A stretch of 64,000 nucleotides of DNA from Salinicoccus carnicancri Crm. GTDB taxonomy: Bacteria; Bacillota; Bacilli; Staphylococcales; Salinicoccaceae. This document shows positions 54,115 to 63,610 of this stretch, piece after piece. The stretch's first letter is position 1, and every line of letters starts with the position of its first letter. Location of the stretch: positions 744,001 to 808,000 of the forward strand of contig NZ_ANAM01000008.1 in the NCBI RefSeq assembly GCF_000330705.1, given 5' to 3'. The notes beneath the pieces are model-generated. The model saw nothing but the letters and a program-made list of their open reading frames with translations. It was not told the DNA's origin and searched no databases. Both the position numbers and the translations under genes were made by a program.

Positions 54115-56740
54115 ATTCAAATGGCCGGTGACAGTGCTGATGATACTGTTTGCTGCCGCCACTTTCCTCATCTCCCCCAACCTGACCCAGCTCGCCACCG
54201 AAAAAGGTGATGTCCAGCTGTCTGATGAACAGCCAAGCGAGCAGGCCCGTGTATTCCTCGAGGAATACGGGGAAGATAATGAAATGATGTCGCTTGTCCT
54301 TGAATTCGAAGGCAATGTAAGTGATAACGAATCCAACATCAATGATTATATAGAAGAAATCGGCAGTATCGAAGGTGTTGACAATATCGTCAATCCGTTC
54401 AATCTTGCTGAAGAAATGCAGACGAATTTCATCAATGATGAAAACGGCGTCATACTGATCCCGATGGAATACACCGGACCTGTCAATGAAATCAGCAACG
54501 TGGCTGCCGAAGTCGAAAATCTGAACTCTACCGCAGCCAAAACATCGATGACTTCAAACGAATTGATACAAAACACTGTCGAACAGGATGCGATGGAAGG
54601 CATCCAGTCCACTGAAATGTTCACGGTCATCATCGTCATAGCAGTGCTCCTGATCATGTTCCGTTCCGTGGTGACGCCGCTCGTACCTGTGGCTGTTGTC
54701 GGCCTGTCCTACCTGATTGGCCAGTCATTCGTCGGCTGGTTTGTCGAGTGGTTCGGCTTTCCTGTCTCACCGCAGACACAGAGCTTCCTTATTGTCATAC
54801 TGTTTGGTATCGGAACCGACTACTGTATACTGCTGCTCAACCGCTTCAAGGAAGAACTGCAGTTCCATGATAAGTATGAATCCGTGCTGCGCACATTCAG
54901 GACAGGCGGCAAGACTGTATTCATCAGCGGACTTTCCGGGGCAATCGTATTCGGTGTCCTCTACTTCGCCAATTTTGAAATATACCGTTCGGCAGTCGGT
55001 GTGGCGATCGGCATAGTATTCCTGCTGCTGTCACTGTTTACAGTGCTGCCGATACTCATGCAGCTTCTGGGCCGTTATATTTTCTGGCCGAACATCAAAA
55101 AATCAGAATTCCATGAAAGCAGGCTGTGGACACCGCTCGGCATCTTCTCTTTGAAATATCCGACGCGCATAATATTCACAGTCATCGCCATACTGATAGC
55201 CGTTGCGTTCTTCTACAATGATGAAGTGAACTATGACTCCCTCGAGGAACTGGATGATTCCTATTCCGCAGTCCATGCGACCAATGTCGTAAGTGAGAAC
55301 TTCGATGAAGGGCAGCTCTTCCCTGTGGAAGTCATCATTTCAAACGGCGGTGACCTTCTGACACCACAAAGCATGTCCAGGCTGGAAGGCGTCGCTTCAA
55401 CGGTAAGCAACATCGACGGTGTCAAAGAAGTACAGACGCTGACACGCCCTTCGGGCGAGGTCATTGATGATTTCCTGGTCCGCAACCAGCTTGAACAGGC
55501 CAACAGCAGCATGGATGACATGACTGGAGGTCTTTCCGAGATTTCGGACGGGCTCAGCGAGGCGGCTGAAGGCATAGACGGCAGTGAAATGGCCGGCGGT
55601 GACCTGAGCGAACTCAACCAGGGCATAGACGATATCAACACAAACATCACCCAGATCAGCACCTATATGGCCCAAACCGGTGATGTCCAGGGCGCATCCC
55701 AACAGCTCGGACAGGTCCAGCAGGGACTCAACACCATGTCAGAACAGGTTGCCACAGCCAATGAGCAGATGACACAGCAGCAGGAAGCTGCATCCGCCCA
55801 GATGGAAGAACTCAGTACCGGCCTCGAAGACGCCACAGCGGGCATCGATGAAATCCAGGGCGGCCTCGGGGAAGTGCAGACGCTGCTCGGCAATATCAAT
55901 GATAACGAAGCCGTCGATCAGACAGGCATCCATGTACCGGAGGAATACTTTGAAACAGACGGTGTCGACGATGCAGTCGACCAGTACTCATTCGGCGATG
56001 ATAAAGCACTCAGAATGAACGTTGTCCTTGACGGGGACCCTTACTCACATGAGTCCATGAACGTGCTCGATGATATTGAAAGTACCGTCAACAATGAACT
56101 TCAGAGGCTCGGACGTGAAGATACGACCGCCTACTTCTCAGGCGTCACCAGCATGAACCGTGACCTTGATGAAATTTCAACGGACGACTACACGCGCGTT
56201 GTCACTATCTTCATCGCGACACTGTTCATCATTCTCGCTTTCGTGTTCAGATCACTGATTCTGCCGGTGACGATGATCGGCTCCATATTCGTCACGTATT
56301 TTGCGTCCCTCACCATCACACAATGGCTGCTCGGACTGCTCGGACTCGGAGATCTGAACTGGGCCGTACCATTCTTCAGCCTGATCATATTCGCCGCCCT
56401 CGGCATAGACTACTCGATATTCATCATCGACCGTTTCAGGGAGGAGCTGGCAAATAAGAGCATCAGGGATGCAATAGAGCATTCGATCAGGCGCATGGGG
56501 GTCACCGTCATCACAGCCGTGATCATCCTGTCGGGTACGTTTGCAGCACTGCTGCCATCCGGAATGATCATACTAATCCAGGTCGCCAGCATCATCATAT
56601 TCGCCCTCTTGTTCTACGCATTCATCGTACTGCCGCTCCTCGTACCGGCATTCGTCATCACTTTCCGCCGCGGAAACTGGTGGCCGTTCAGGATGCCCGG
56701 CGGCAAAGAACGTGAAGACAGGTTTAAGGACGGAGACTGA
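54098..56740 (+). CDS. MMPL/RND family exporter
   Basis: An 880-aa inner-membrane protein with two repeats of one plus five helices. The proton-relay motifs GIGTDYCILLLNRFKEE and ALGIDYSIFIIDRFREE (Asp-Tyr pairs) are in both halves. Between helices 7 and 8, the outer loop carries a long Gln/Ser/Met-rich helical stretch (residues about 465-615, with MTEQVATANEQM-like heptads such as GLNTMSEQVATANEQM), as in YdgH/YhgE-type exporters. MMPL proteins export lipids or hydrophobic compounds. GGAGG lies 8 nt before the ATG, within marR. Confidence 0.92.
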   Translation: MKYILKFKWPVTVLMILFAAATFLISPNLTQLATEKGDVQLSDEQPSEQARVFLEEYGEDNEMMSLVLEFEGNVSDNESNINDYIEEIGSIEGVDNIVNPFNLAEEMQTNFINDENGVILIPMEYTGPVNEISNVAAEVENLNSTAAKTSMTSNELIQNTVEQDAMEGIQSTEMFTVIIVIAVLLIMFRSVVTPLVPVAVVGLSYLIGQSFVGWFVEWFGFPVSPQTQSFLIVILFGIGTDYCILLLNRFKEELQFHDKYESVLRTFRTGGKTVFISGLSGAIVFGVLYFANFEIYRSAVGVAIGIVFLLLSLFTVLPILMQLLGRYIFWPNIKKSEFHESRLWTPLGIFSLKYPTRIIFTVIAILIAVAFFYNDEVNYDSLEELDDSYSAVHATNVVSENFDEGQLFPVEVIISNGGDLLTPQSMSRLEGVASTVSNIDGVKEVQTLTRPSGEVIDDFLVRNQLEQANSSMDDMTGGLSEISDGLSEAAEGIDGSEMAGGDLSELNQGIDDINTNITQISTYMAQTGDVQGASQQLGQVQQGLNTMSEQVATANEQMTQQQEAASAQMEELSTGLEDATAGIDEIQGGLGEVQTLLGNINDNEAVDQTGIHVPEEYFETDGVDDAVDQYSFGDDKALRMNVVLDGDPYSHESMNVLDDIESTVNNELQRLGREDTTAYFSGVTSMNRDLDEISTDDYTRVVTIFIATLFIILAFVFRSLILPVTMIGSIFVTYFASLTITQWLLGLLGLGDLNWAVPFFSLIIFAALGIDYSIFIIDRFREELANKSIRDAIEHSIRRMGVTVITAVIILSGTFAALLPSGMIILIQVASIIIFALLFYAFIVLPLLVPAFVITFRRGNWWPFRMPGGKEREDRFKDGD

Positions 56741-56775
56741 AGGGTATATTGAACATAGAAATGAGGAGTGAAGCA

Positions 56776-57018
56776 ATGCGACAGAAAAGTTCAGGCTTAG
56801 CCGCTGTACTCAGCTTTTTCATCACAGGTCTTGGCCAGATCTATAACGGTGAAATTTTCAAAGGCATCATCCTGATGCTGATACAGCTTATAAACGGTGC
56901 TTTGACTGTAATACTGATAGGCTATCTGTTCCTGCCGATTGTATGGCTGTACGGCATCATCAACGCCTACCGTGCAGCTGAACGCTATAACAGGAAAAAT
57001 CAGCGGAGATACGGCTGA
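56776..57018 (+). CDS. Small membrane protein with two to three helices (TM2-like)
   Basis: An 80-aa protein, MRQKSSGLAAVLSFFITGLG at the start, with hydrophobic segments at about 8-25, 33-50 and 52-68 and a basic C-terminus. The GLGQIYNGEIFKGI segment resembles the G-x-x-x-x-Y-G/N-x-x-x-x-G motif of TM2-domain and DUF5683-like proteins. Function unknown. Start ATG at 56776 with GAGGAG 7 nt upstream. It follows the MMPL gene by 35 nt without a terminator, so it may be cotranscribed. Confidence 0.8.
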   Translation: MRQKSSGLAAVLSFFITGLGQIYNGEIFKGIILMLIQLINGALTVILIGYLFLPIVWLYGIINAYRAAERYNRKNQRRYG

Positions 57019-57020
57019 TA

Positions 57021-57056
57021 AGCAGGCATCCGACATAACGGATGCCTGCTTTTCGT
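57021..57056 (+). terminator. Terminator after the TM2-like gene
   Basis: Perfect 12-bp arms AGCAGGCATCCG / CGGATGCCTGCT with a 6-nt loop, followed by TTTCG; closes the MMPL operon. Confidence 0.9.
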
Positions 57057-57085
57057 TTTAAAGCATGGTTGTGCTGTGCTATAAT
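57057..57085 (+). promoter_or_regulatory. Promoter of the 57109 gene
   Basis: TTTAAA (57057-57062), 17-nt spacer, TATAAT (57080-57085), 24 nt before the start codon. Confidence 0.6.
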
Positions 57086-57108
57086 CCCACTAAAGGATGT
57101 GTTAGAAA

Positions 57109-57666
57109 ATGGAACTCTTCGGTCTTTTCGCAGGACTTGCCATCATCGGCATCCTGCTGCTCCTGTTTCTCTTCCTGCTCGGAATCATCAAATGGCTTCT
57201 GCAGGGCTTCTTCCTGTATCAGGTGGCCGATGCAAAAAACCTCGACCTGCCGATTCTTGGCTTCCTGCCTTTCGGCACCTTCTACCTGGGCGGGCAGATG
57301 TACGATGGCAATCTGACTCAAAAAGGCCAGTTCAACCCGAAGACCATCGGACTGATATTTGCCATCGCCGGCATCATCGTCTACATCACAGGACTGTCCA
57401 TTGGTGATATCGCCATTTCGTACATCATCATGGAATCCATTGCGTTTTTGGGTATATTCAAAGCCTACTCCAGGAGTACGGGAGTGGGGGTGTTGCTTGC
57501 ATTGCTCAATATCATCACAGCAGGCATCGCAGCCATCGTAATTCTCTTCCTCTACAGCCGCAGACTGGCATCAGAACTTTCGGACCCCGTGGTCAGGGAT
57601 TTTGCAGCCGAAAAATATGATGAATCAGAGGCAGACGGAGACACGGATTACGACAACAGAATGTAG
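57109..57666 (+). CDS. Membrane protein of unknown function
   Basis: A 185-aa protein with four to five predicted helices (about residues 1-40, 80-98, 100-120, 125-150) and an acidic, soluble C-terminal tail of about 30 residues ending YDESEADGDTDYDNRM. A loop with LPILGFLPFGTFYLGGQMYDG lies between helices 1 and 2. I do not recognise a family. AAAGGATG is about 12 nt upstream of the ATG. Own promoter and terminator; the neighbour with similar Gly-rich loops is the small TM2-like gene. Confidence 0.7.
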   Translation: MELFGLFAGLAIIGILLLLFLFLLGIIKWLLQGFFLYQVADAKNLDLPILGFLPFGTFYLGGQMYDGNLTQKGQFNPKTIGLIFAIAGIIVYITGLSIGDIAISYIIMESIAFLGIFKAYSRSTGVGVLLALLNIITAGIAAIVILFLYSRRLASELSDPVVRDFAAEKYDESEADGDTDYDNRM

Positions 57667-57671
57667 CATGC

Positions 57672-57701
57672 AAAACGGCGCCGTCATGACGGCGCCGTTT
57701 T
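57672..57701. terminator. Bidirectional terminator
   Basis: Perfect 14-nt arms AAAACGGCGCCGTC / GACGGCGCCGTTTT, between convergent genes. Confidence 0.93.
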
Positions 57702-57703
57702 CA

Positions 57704-58744
57704 TTATTCCAGATTGAATTCCAGAAGGCGGTCATCATCCCCTTCCGGCTGCCCCCTTCCATCGGTATTGTTCGTAATGGCATAAAGCGTATCTCCCTCT
57801 ATATATACATCACGGAAACGGCTCCCTTCGTCGTAAAACGTCTCCGTCTCCCCCGACTCCAGATCGAAGGAAATGATGCGCTCCCCCCTGAGTGCGGCGA
57901 TGTAGAGGCGGCCTTCGTGATAGGCGATTCCAGAAGGTGCCCATGTCTCCTCACCGGTATGATGGAGGGGCGTTTCCATCCCATCTGCCTCTTCATCGCC
58001 CTCTATCTCCGGCCAGCCATAGTTGTTCCCCGCCTCTATCCTGTTGATCTCATCATGGGCGCTTGCACCATGTTCCGCGGCGTACATATTGCCGTCCCCG
58101 TCCCAGGCGATCCCCTGAGGGTTGCGGTGGCCGTAACTGTACACTTCATTGCCGAACGGATTATCCCGGGGCACAGTACCATCCAGGTTCATCCGCAATA
58201 TCTTTCCTGCCAGACTCCCGGTGTCCTGGCTTGTTTCTTCGTCCCCGGCATCACCGGTCGTGATATACAGATATCCATCCGGTCCGATTTCCAGCCTGCC
58301 GCCGTTATGGACACGTCCGCCGGGTATGTCCTCCACAATGATGTTTGATTCATTCCATGTATCCCCGTCCCTGGTCAGTTCCACCACCCGGTTCTTTGCC
58401 CCGCCGTCCTGATAGCTGTAATACAGGAATCCTTTGTCCGGATCTTCAGGATGTAGCAGGAAACCGAGCTGTCCGCCTTCACTTTCTCCGTCGACCGGCT
58501 CCGAAAGATCCACCGTCTGCTCTTCTTTCCCTTGTCCGGTGACAAGGATCAGTTCCCCGTTTCTGCCGGATATATAGAAACGGTCTCCAAGCTTTTCAAT
58601 CATCCATGGTGCTGAGAGGTTTTCAGACACTGATTCAGGCTGAGATTCTCCTCCCCCGTCTGTCCCCCCTGTCTCTTTGGTATCTCCACCACCGCAGCCG
58701 GCCAGCAGGAAGGATACGAACACTGCCAGGAAGTACTTATACAT
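57704..58744 (-). CDS. PQQ-type aldose sugar dehydrogenase lipoprotein (GSDH family)
   Basis: A 346-aa secreted lipoprotein: signal peptide MYKYFLAVFVSFLLAGC with lipobox LLAGC (Cys17), a Gly-rich linker, then a six-bladed beta-propeller of the glucose/sorbosone dehydrogenase family. Family landmarks are SAPWMIEKLGDR-like start, GGQLGFLLHPEDPD, HNGGRLEIGPDGYLYITTGD, YSYGHRNPQGIAWD and AEHGASAHDEINRI. Such enzymes oxidise aldoses with PQQ, but no PQQ biosynthesis genes are here, so cofactor and activity are uncertain. Start ATG at 58744 with AAAGGAG 8 nt upstream. Follows the M20 gene by 25 nt. Confidence 0.87.
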   Translation of the reverse strand: MYKYFLAVFVSFLLAGCGGGDTKETGGTDGGGESQPESVSENLSAPWMIEKLGDRFYISGRNGELILVTGQGKEEQTVDLSEPVDGESEGGQLGFLLHPEDPDKGFLYYSYQDGGAKNRVVELTRDGDTWNESNIIVEDIPGGRVHNGGRLEIGPDGYLYITTGDAGDEETSQDTGSLAGKILRMNLDGTVPRDNPFGNEVYSYGHRNPQGIAWDGDGNMYAAEHGASAHDEINRIEAGNNYGWPEIEGDEEADGMETPLHHTGEETWAPSGIAYHEGRLYIAALRGERIISFDLESGETETFYDEGSRFRDVYIEGDTLYAITNNTDGRGQPEGDDDRLLEFNLE

Positions 58745-58769
58745 TGACCACACTCCTTTTTGAAGTTCT

Positions 58770-59876
58770 TTATTCCACGTTCAAAACTGCCTGGTACAGG
58801 ATTTCTGTGCCACTCTTGAGCGCATCGTGGTCAAATGTCATGTAAGGGTGGTGCAACCCCGGCTTCAATCCACATCCGAGACCGAGCATCGCCCCTTTCA
58901 ATTCCGGATATTTCACCGTATAGAAATGGAAGTCGTCCCCGCCGCTCGTAATGATCGGATCGATGCACCTTTCCTCCCCGAGTACATCCACAATCGATTT
59001 TCTGAGCAGGTCTATGGCATCCTGATGGCTCTCACTCGCCACGATGCCCGAATAATCGACGTCCTCGATGGAGACATCGTACAGCTTCTCTATGTTTTCA
59101 AGGATATCGTCTACACGGCCTTTCAGCTTCTCCATCTGTTCGTTCGTCTGTGCCCTCATATCTATGCCGCATTCGGCACTCCCCGGGATTATATTCAGGG
59201 ATTTCCCGCCTGAGAGGAACCGCGTCATCTTGACAGAGGAAGGAACTGTCGGATTGATATGGATTTTGGACAGCATGCCCACGATATCCGTTCCCACTTC
59301 GATGGCGTTATGGTTCAGGTGCGGGCGCGCGCCATGCGCATCATCCCCGACGATCCTGAACTCCAGGGAAGATGCCGCACCATGCTCTATACTGGGGGAT
59401 GCCACACCGCTCAGGGCTTCCTCCTCAGGCCTCAGATGTATGCCGATGAAGTAATCCATCCTTTCGATCACACCTTCATCCACAACGGACAGTGCTCCGC
59501 TCCCCACTTCCTCAGCCGGCTGGAAGATGAAGCGCACGCCCGTGGATTCCAGTTTTTCATGCCCCTTCAACTTGAGCATCGTGCCGATCACCATGGAAGT
59601 GTGCGCATCATGCCCGCACGAGTGATTCGCCTGCTGGACACCGTCCACTTCCTGCCACAGCGCATCGATGTCCGCCCGGACTCCGATTACAGTATTACCT
59701 GGATCAAAATTCCCCATATCGCAATAAAGACCCGTGATGTTTTTGAATCTGACAGGCTTGAACCCTTCATTCTCCAGGAAGTCATATATGTAGTCCGTCG
59801 TCCTGTGCTCTTCATTGCTGAGTTCCGGATTCGCATGCATATGTTCAAAAACCTGCTTCATTTTTTCTTCTATCAT
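58770..59876 (-). CDS. M20 family amidohydrolase (N-acyl-amino acid hydrolase type)
   Basis: A 368-aa binuclear metalloenzyme that removes acyl groups from N-acyl amino acids. Metal ligands are visible in ANHSCGHDAHTSM (Cys and His) and IFQPAEEVGSGA (Glu), with GIHLRP and the C-terminal HHPYMTFD supplying further ligands; these are marks of the aminoacylase/IAA-amino acid hydrolase branch. Start chosen as ATG at 59876 with GAAGGAG 9 nt upstream; the TTG at 59915 has none. Divergent from the YfcC carrier and acylamino acid racemase, suggesting a shared scavenging pathway. Confidence 0.9.
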   Translation of the reverse strand: MIEEKMKQVFEHMHANPELSNEEHRTTDYIYDFLENEGFKPVRFKNITGLYCDMGNFDPGNTVIGVRADIDALWQEVDGVQQANHSCGHDAHTSMVIGTMLKLKGHEKLESTGVRFIFQPAEEVGSGALSVVDEGVIERMDYFIGIHLRPEEEALSGVASPSIEHGAASSLEFRIVGDDAHGARPHLNHNAIEVGTDIVGMLSKIHINPTVPSSVKMTRFLSGGKSLNIIPGSAECGIDMRAQTNEQMEKLKGRVDDILENIEKLYDVSIEDVDYSGIVASESHQDAIDLLRKSIVDVLGEERCIDPIITSGGDDFHFYTVKYPELKGAMLGLGCGLKPGLHHPYMTFDHDALKSGTEILYQAVLNVE

Positions 59877-59976
59877 TTCAATGGGCTCCTTCTCATATAA
59901 TTTATTGAACAGCAATCCATTCTTCTCTATAATATATTACTAATTACATGAAAATTCAAACAGGGAGGAATGCATA

Positions 59977-61413
59977 TTGACTGAAGAGAAGAATGGACAA
60001 GAAGGAAGAATTGACGACAGGAGGAAAAAAAGGACGCGCCTGCCCGATGCCTATATCATCCTGTTTGTCTTCCTCGTACTCGCGGCCGTAGCCACATACA
60101 TAATACCGGCTGGTGAATTCGAGACCGAGGAGTCCTCCGAGGGAATTGATGTCATCGTTCCCGACACTTACAGCATCATTGATTCCAACCCTGCCGGTTT
60201 CCTTGACGTATTCTCCGCCATCGTGGATGGCCTGATCAGCACTTCCAACCTGATTTTCCTGGTGCTGATCATCGGAGGGGTATTTGCTGTTATCGAGAAG
60301 ACAGGTACCATCGATGCCCTCGTGACCAAGATCATACGCATCACCAGGAATAAGGAATGGATGCTCATCATGCTTGTCATGATCATCTTCTCGATTTTCG
60401 GCACACTTGGCATCATCGTCAATGCCGTCATCGCATTCATCCCGCTCGGCATCATCCTGGCCAGATCGATGAAGATGGATGCCATCATCGGTGTATCCAT
60501 AATATATCTGGGTGCCTACATGGGATTTGCTGTGGCGATACTCGACCCGCTCACCATCGGCTTTGCACAGCAGATTGCGGAAGTGCCTTTATTCTCAGGG
60601 GCAGGCGTGCGTGTTGTCATGTACATCACCACGATGATCGCAACAATGTCATATGTCATATGGTATGCAAACCGCATCAAGAAAGACCCTTCCCGCGGGA
60701 TTCTGAAAGACAACCCGTTCCCGAAGGATACGAATGACGGTGCGGAACTCGGCAGACAGGACATGAAACCCAAACATATACTGGTTCTGCTGGCACTCCT
60801 TTTAGGCATCGGAGCCTATGTTACCGGGGTCTTCACCGCCGAATGGAACCTTGAGGAAATGGCCGCTGTCTTCCTTGTGGTCATGGTGGCAACAGCCCTT
60901 ATCGGAAGGATCCACGTCAACGACATGGTGACGACGTTCATGCAGGGGGCAAACTCCGTCCTGTATGGCGCACTCATCATCGGCATGGCCCGTTCCATAG
61001 TGGTCATACTGGAAAACGGCATGATCCTTGATACGGTGGTCAACTTCATGGCGGTGTTAACCGAGCCCTTTACCAGCACCATGGGTGCAATCATGCTGTT
61101 CATCGGGAACGGATTGTTCAACCTCATCGTCACATCAGGAAGCGGCCAGGCAGCCATCGTCATGCCGATCATGTCACCACTTGCGGATATCATGGGATTC
61201 CCGAGACAGATTGCCGTACAGGCCTATACGATGGGTGACGGCTTTACCAACATCATTACGCCGCTCTCCGGTGTCCTGATGGCGAACCTCGCTATTGCAG
61301 GAGTCCCCTACACCAAATGGGTCAAATTTGCCTTGCCGCTTGTGGGAATATGGTATATTCTTGGAATTATCTATATAATCATACTTGTAGCTATAAATTG
61401 GGGACCAGTATAA
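59977..61413 (+). CDS. YfcC family carrier (C4-dicarboxylate/arginine-ornithine carrier superfamily)
   Basis: A 478-aa membrane protein with about 12-13 helices after a charged N-terminus of 22 residues. Typical stretches are YIIPAGEFE after helix 1, GGVFAVIEKTGTIDALV, IVNAVIAFIPLGIILA, and the C-terminal SGSGQAAIVMPIMSPLAD and YTMGDGFTNIITPLSGVLMANLAIAGV (core GDGFTNIITPLSG). Members move peptides, amino acids or acyl-amino compounds; substrate unknown. Starts with TTG at 59977 after GGGAGG. Paired with the racemase-like gene 14 nt downstream, hence a probable importer of that enzyme's substrate. Confidence 0.87.
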   Translation: MTEEKNGQEGRIDDRRKKRTRLPDAYIILFVFLVLAAVATYIIPAGEFETEESSEGIDVIVPDTYSIIDSNPAGFLDVFSAIVDGLISTSNLIFLVLIIGGVFAVIEKTGTIDALVTKIIRITRNKEWMLIMLVMIIFSIFGTLGIIVNAVIAFIPLGIILARSMKMDAIIGVSIIYLGAYMGFAVAILDPLTIGFAQQIAEVPLFSGAGVRVVMYITTMIATMSYVIWYANRIKKDPSRGILKDNPFPKDTNDGAELGRQDMKPKHILVLLALLLGIGAYVTGVFTAEWNLEEMAAVFLVVMVATALIGRIHVNDMVTTFMQGANSVLYGALIIGMARSIVVILENGMILDTVVNFMAVLTEPFTSTMGAIMLFIGNGLFNLIVTSGSGQAAIVMPIMSPLADIMGFPRQIAVQAYTMGDGFTNIITPLSGVLMANLAIAGVPYTKWVKFALPLVGIWYILGIIYIIILVAINWGPV

Positions 61414-61427
61414 GGAGGACATAAATT

Positions 61428-62567
61428 ATGAACATTAAGGAAATCAAACTCCATCAGCTCATGATGGACCTGAAGCACCCGTTCACAACAAGCTTCGGGA
61501 CTCAGCAGGACCGTTTCATCACAATCATTGAGGCTGTTGATGAGAATGGACTTTCAGGATTCGGCGAATGTGTTTCCGGGGAAGATCCGCTCTATTCCGA
61601 GGAATTCATGGATGCCTCCCTCATTGCGATGAAAAAATACTTCGCACCGCTGCTGCTTCAGAACGAAATAAAGCATCCGGATGATGTGTGGGAACTTTTT
61701 GAACCGTTCAAACGCAACAACATGGCAAAAGCCGGCATCGAAGGCGCGGTATGGGATCTATATGCGAAACAGCATGATACGCCCCTGTCAAAATTGCTTG
61801 GTGGTGCCAAGAACAGCATTGATGTCGGAGTATCCCTCGGCATCGAAGACACCGATGAACTGCTTCTTGAAAGAATTGCTGAAAAAGTCGATGAAGGCTA
61901 CAAACGCATCAAGGTCAAGATCAAACCCGGCCGCGATGTTGAAATGATCCGCACAATCCGTGGGAAATTCAAGGATATACCTCTGATGGTGGACGCGAAT
62001 TCCGCCTATACTCTTGATGATATCGACACACTCAAAGCACTGGATGAGTTCAATCTCATGATGATTGAACAGCCGCTGGCAGCAGGCGACCTCATCGATC
62101 ATGCAAAGTTGCAGAAACAGCTGAAAACACCTGTCTGCCTGGATGAGAGCATCGATTCCTATGAAGCTGCTGTTGGGGCCATAGAACTCGGAAGCTGCCG
62201 TATCATCAACGTCAAAGTCGGGCGCGTCGGCGGACTCACACAGTCGAAGAAGATCCATGACCTCGCCCAGAAACACCACATTCCTCTATGGTGCGGCGGC
62301 ATGCTGGAAGCAGGCGTCGGACGCCTTCACAACATCGCCATCACTACCCTGAGCAACTTCACATTGCCGGGGGATACCGCATCATCCAGCAGATACTGGC
62401 ACGAGGATATAATTACACCGGAAGTGACTGCAGAAAACGGTGTCGTCGAAGTCAGCCATAAGCCGGGAATCGGTGCGGAAGTCGACTTCGATAAGATGAG
62501 ACAATACTTGAAGAAAACTGAAACAGTCACAAAAGAAGACACACCTGACATGATTTTCTACGATTAA
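61428..62567 (+). CDS. N-acylamino acid racemase / o-succinylbenzoate synthase family enolase
   Basis: A 379-aa member of the muconate-lactonising subgroup of the enolase superfamily. The catalytic Lys pair is in YKRIKVKIKPG, metal ligands are in LMVDANSAY, MMIEQPLA and CLDESIDS, and the second-half lysine is in IINVKVGRVGG. The family includes MenC (menaquinone synthesis) and NSAR. No men genes are near; instead a carrier and an M20 hydrolase flank it, the combination reported for Geobacillus-type conversion of N-succinyl-D-amino acids to L-amino acids. AAGGAGG precedes the ATG. Confidence 0.9.
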   Translation: MNIKEIKLHQLMMDLKHPFTTSFGTQQDRFITIIEAVDENGLSGFGECVSGEDPLYSEEFMDASLIAMKKYFAPLLLQNEIKHPDDVWELFEPFKRNNMAKAGIEGAVWDLYAKQHDTPLSKLLGGAKNSIDVGVSLGIEDTDELLLERIAEKVDEGYKRIKVKIKPGRDVEMIRTIRGKFKDIPLMVDANSAYTLDDIDTLKALDEFNLMMIEQPLAAGDLIDHAKLQKQLKTPVCLDESIDSYEAAVGAIELGSCRIINVKVGRVGGLTQSKKIHDLAQKHHIPLWCGGMLEAGVGRLHNIAITTLSNFTLPGDTASSSRYWHEDIITPEVTAENGVVEVSHKPGIGAEVDFDKMRQYLKKTETVTKEDTPDMIFYD

Positions 62568-62568
62568 A

Positions 62569-62615
62569 AAAAACAGTACATCGGGCCCCTGTGAACTGCC
62601 CGATGTACTGTTTTT
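62569..62615. terminator. Bidirectional terminator
   Basis: Perfect 18-nt arms AAAAACAGTACATCGGGC / GCCCGATGTACTGTTTTT with an 11-nt loop, between convergent genes. Confidence 0.94.
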
Positions 62616-62621
62616 CTTCTA

Positions 62622-63467
62622 TTAATTCACTTCACGCTCGAGATCCACTATGACGATCTCAGGGTGGTTGAACACCCTGAATGGGAATCTGCTGTTTCCG
62701 AGCCCCCTGCTGATTACGACACTCGTATCATTTTTCGTATGGACCCCTTCAGTATATTCTGGCAATATTCCCTGGTGCGGTGCGTAGAGGCCTTTGACAA
62801 AGGGCAGTCTGATCTGTCCGCCGTGTGCATGGCCGGTGAACACAAGATCGATTGGAAACCTGCTGTACAGATCGATCTGATCCGGTCTGTGGGACATCAG
62901 CAGGGTCAGCCGGTCATCCTTATCCTGCATTCTCTCCCTGAGTGACAATTCAAACCGCTCCATGATCATAGGGTCCTCTTCATCACCGTAGAACCAGAGA
63001 TCCTCGAGACCCAGAATATGGATGTACTCGTTGCCGATATACAGCCTGTCACTCGTCCGGCTGATATTCTTCATGGCCGACTGTCCAATCGCACGTTCGA
63101 GTGTTTCAAAATGTTTATAATGGGCTTCGTGATTCCCCGTCACATAATATGTCGGCAGTATTTCAGTCAGCTGGTCGATGAAACGGAGTGACCGTTTCAG
63201 ATAAGGCGTGCGACGGTCGATGATATCACCGGTGACGAAAATCACGTCACCGTCCGCTTCTTTTATTTTCTCGAGAAGATTTCTGGAACGCCTGCCGAAC
63301 CTTGCGTTATGGAAATCGGAAATCTGGATTATCCTGTAGCCGTCAAATGCATAGGGGACCCTGTCCGACTTGTGCACGTAGCGTGTCGTGACGATGTCCT
63401 TGTCCTCTTTATACAGGAAGCGGGCCAAAGCGATGAGAAACCCCAGTATGATGTGTGAATATTTCAT
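62622..63467 (-). CDS. Membrane-anchored metallophosphoesterase (YkuE-like)
   Basis: A 281-aa calcineurin-like phosphoesterase. Metal motifs are QISDFHNARFG, VFVTGDIIDRR-type (here VIFVTGDIIDRRTP), VTGNHEAHY, LLMSHRPDQ and FTGHAHGGQIRLP, the full set. A short N-terminal hydrophobic segment (YSHIILGFLIALARFLY) anchors it. Relatives include cell-wall-associated phosphodiesterases and UDP-DAG/LpxH-like enzymes; substrate is unknown. Start ATG at 63467 with AGAGGTAG upstream; the 19-codon longer reading has no such site. Confidence 0.88.
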   Translation of the reverse strand: MKYSHIILGFLIALARFLYKEDKDIVTTRYVHKSDRVPYAFDGYRIIQISDFHNARFGRRSRNLLEKIKEADGDVIFVTGDIIDRRTPYLKRSLRFIDQLTEILPTYYVTGNHEAHYKHFETLERAIGQSAMKNISRTSDRLYIGNEYIHILGLEDLWFYGDEEDPMIMERFELSLRERMQDKDDRLTLLMSHRPDQIDLYSRFPIDLVFTGHAHGGQIRLPFVKGLYAPHQGILPEYTEGVHTKNDTSVVISRGLGNSRFPFRVFNHPEIVIVDLEREVN

Positions 63468-63610
63468 ATTGCTACCTCTGGTTTTTATATTCATTATAAT
63501 GCAAAGCAGCGCATCTTGAAACAATTATCATTCGCCGTCCCGCACCCGTTCATTTTTCGATACTGCGGCTGCCGTGCACTATGGTATCATCATACTTGAG
63601 GTGATATAAG

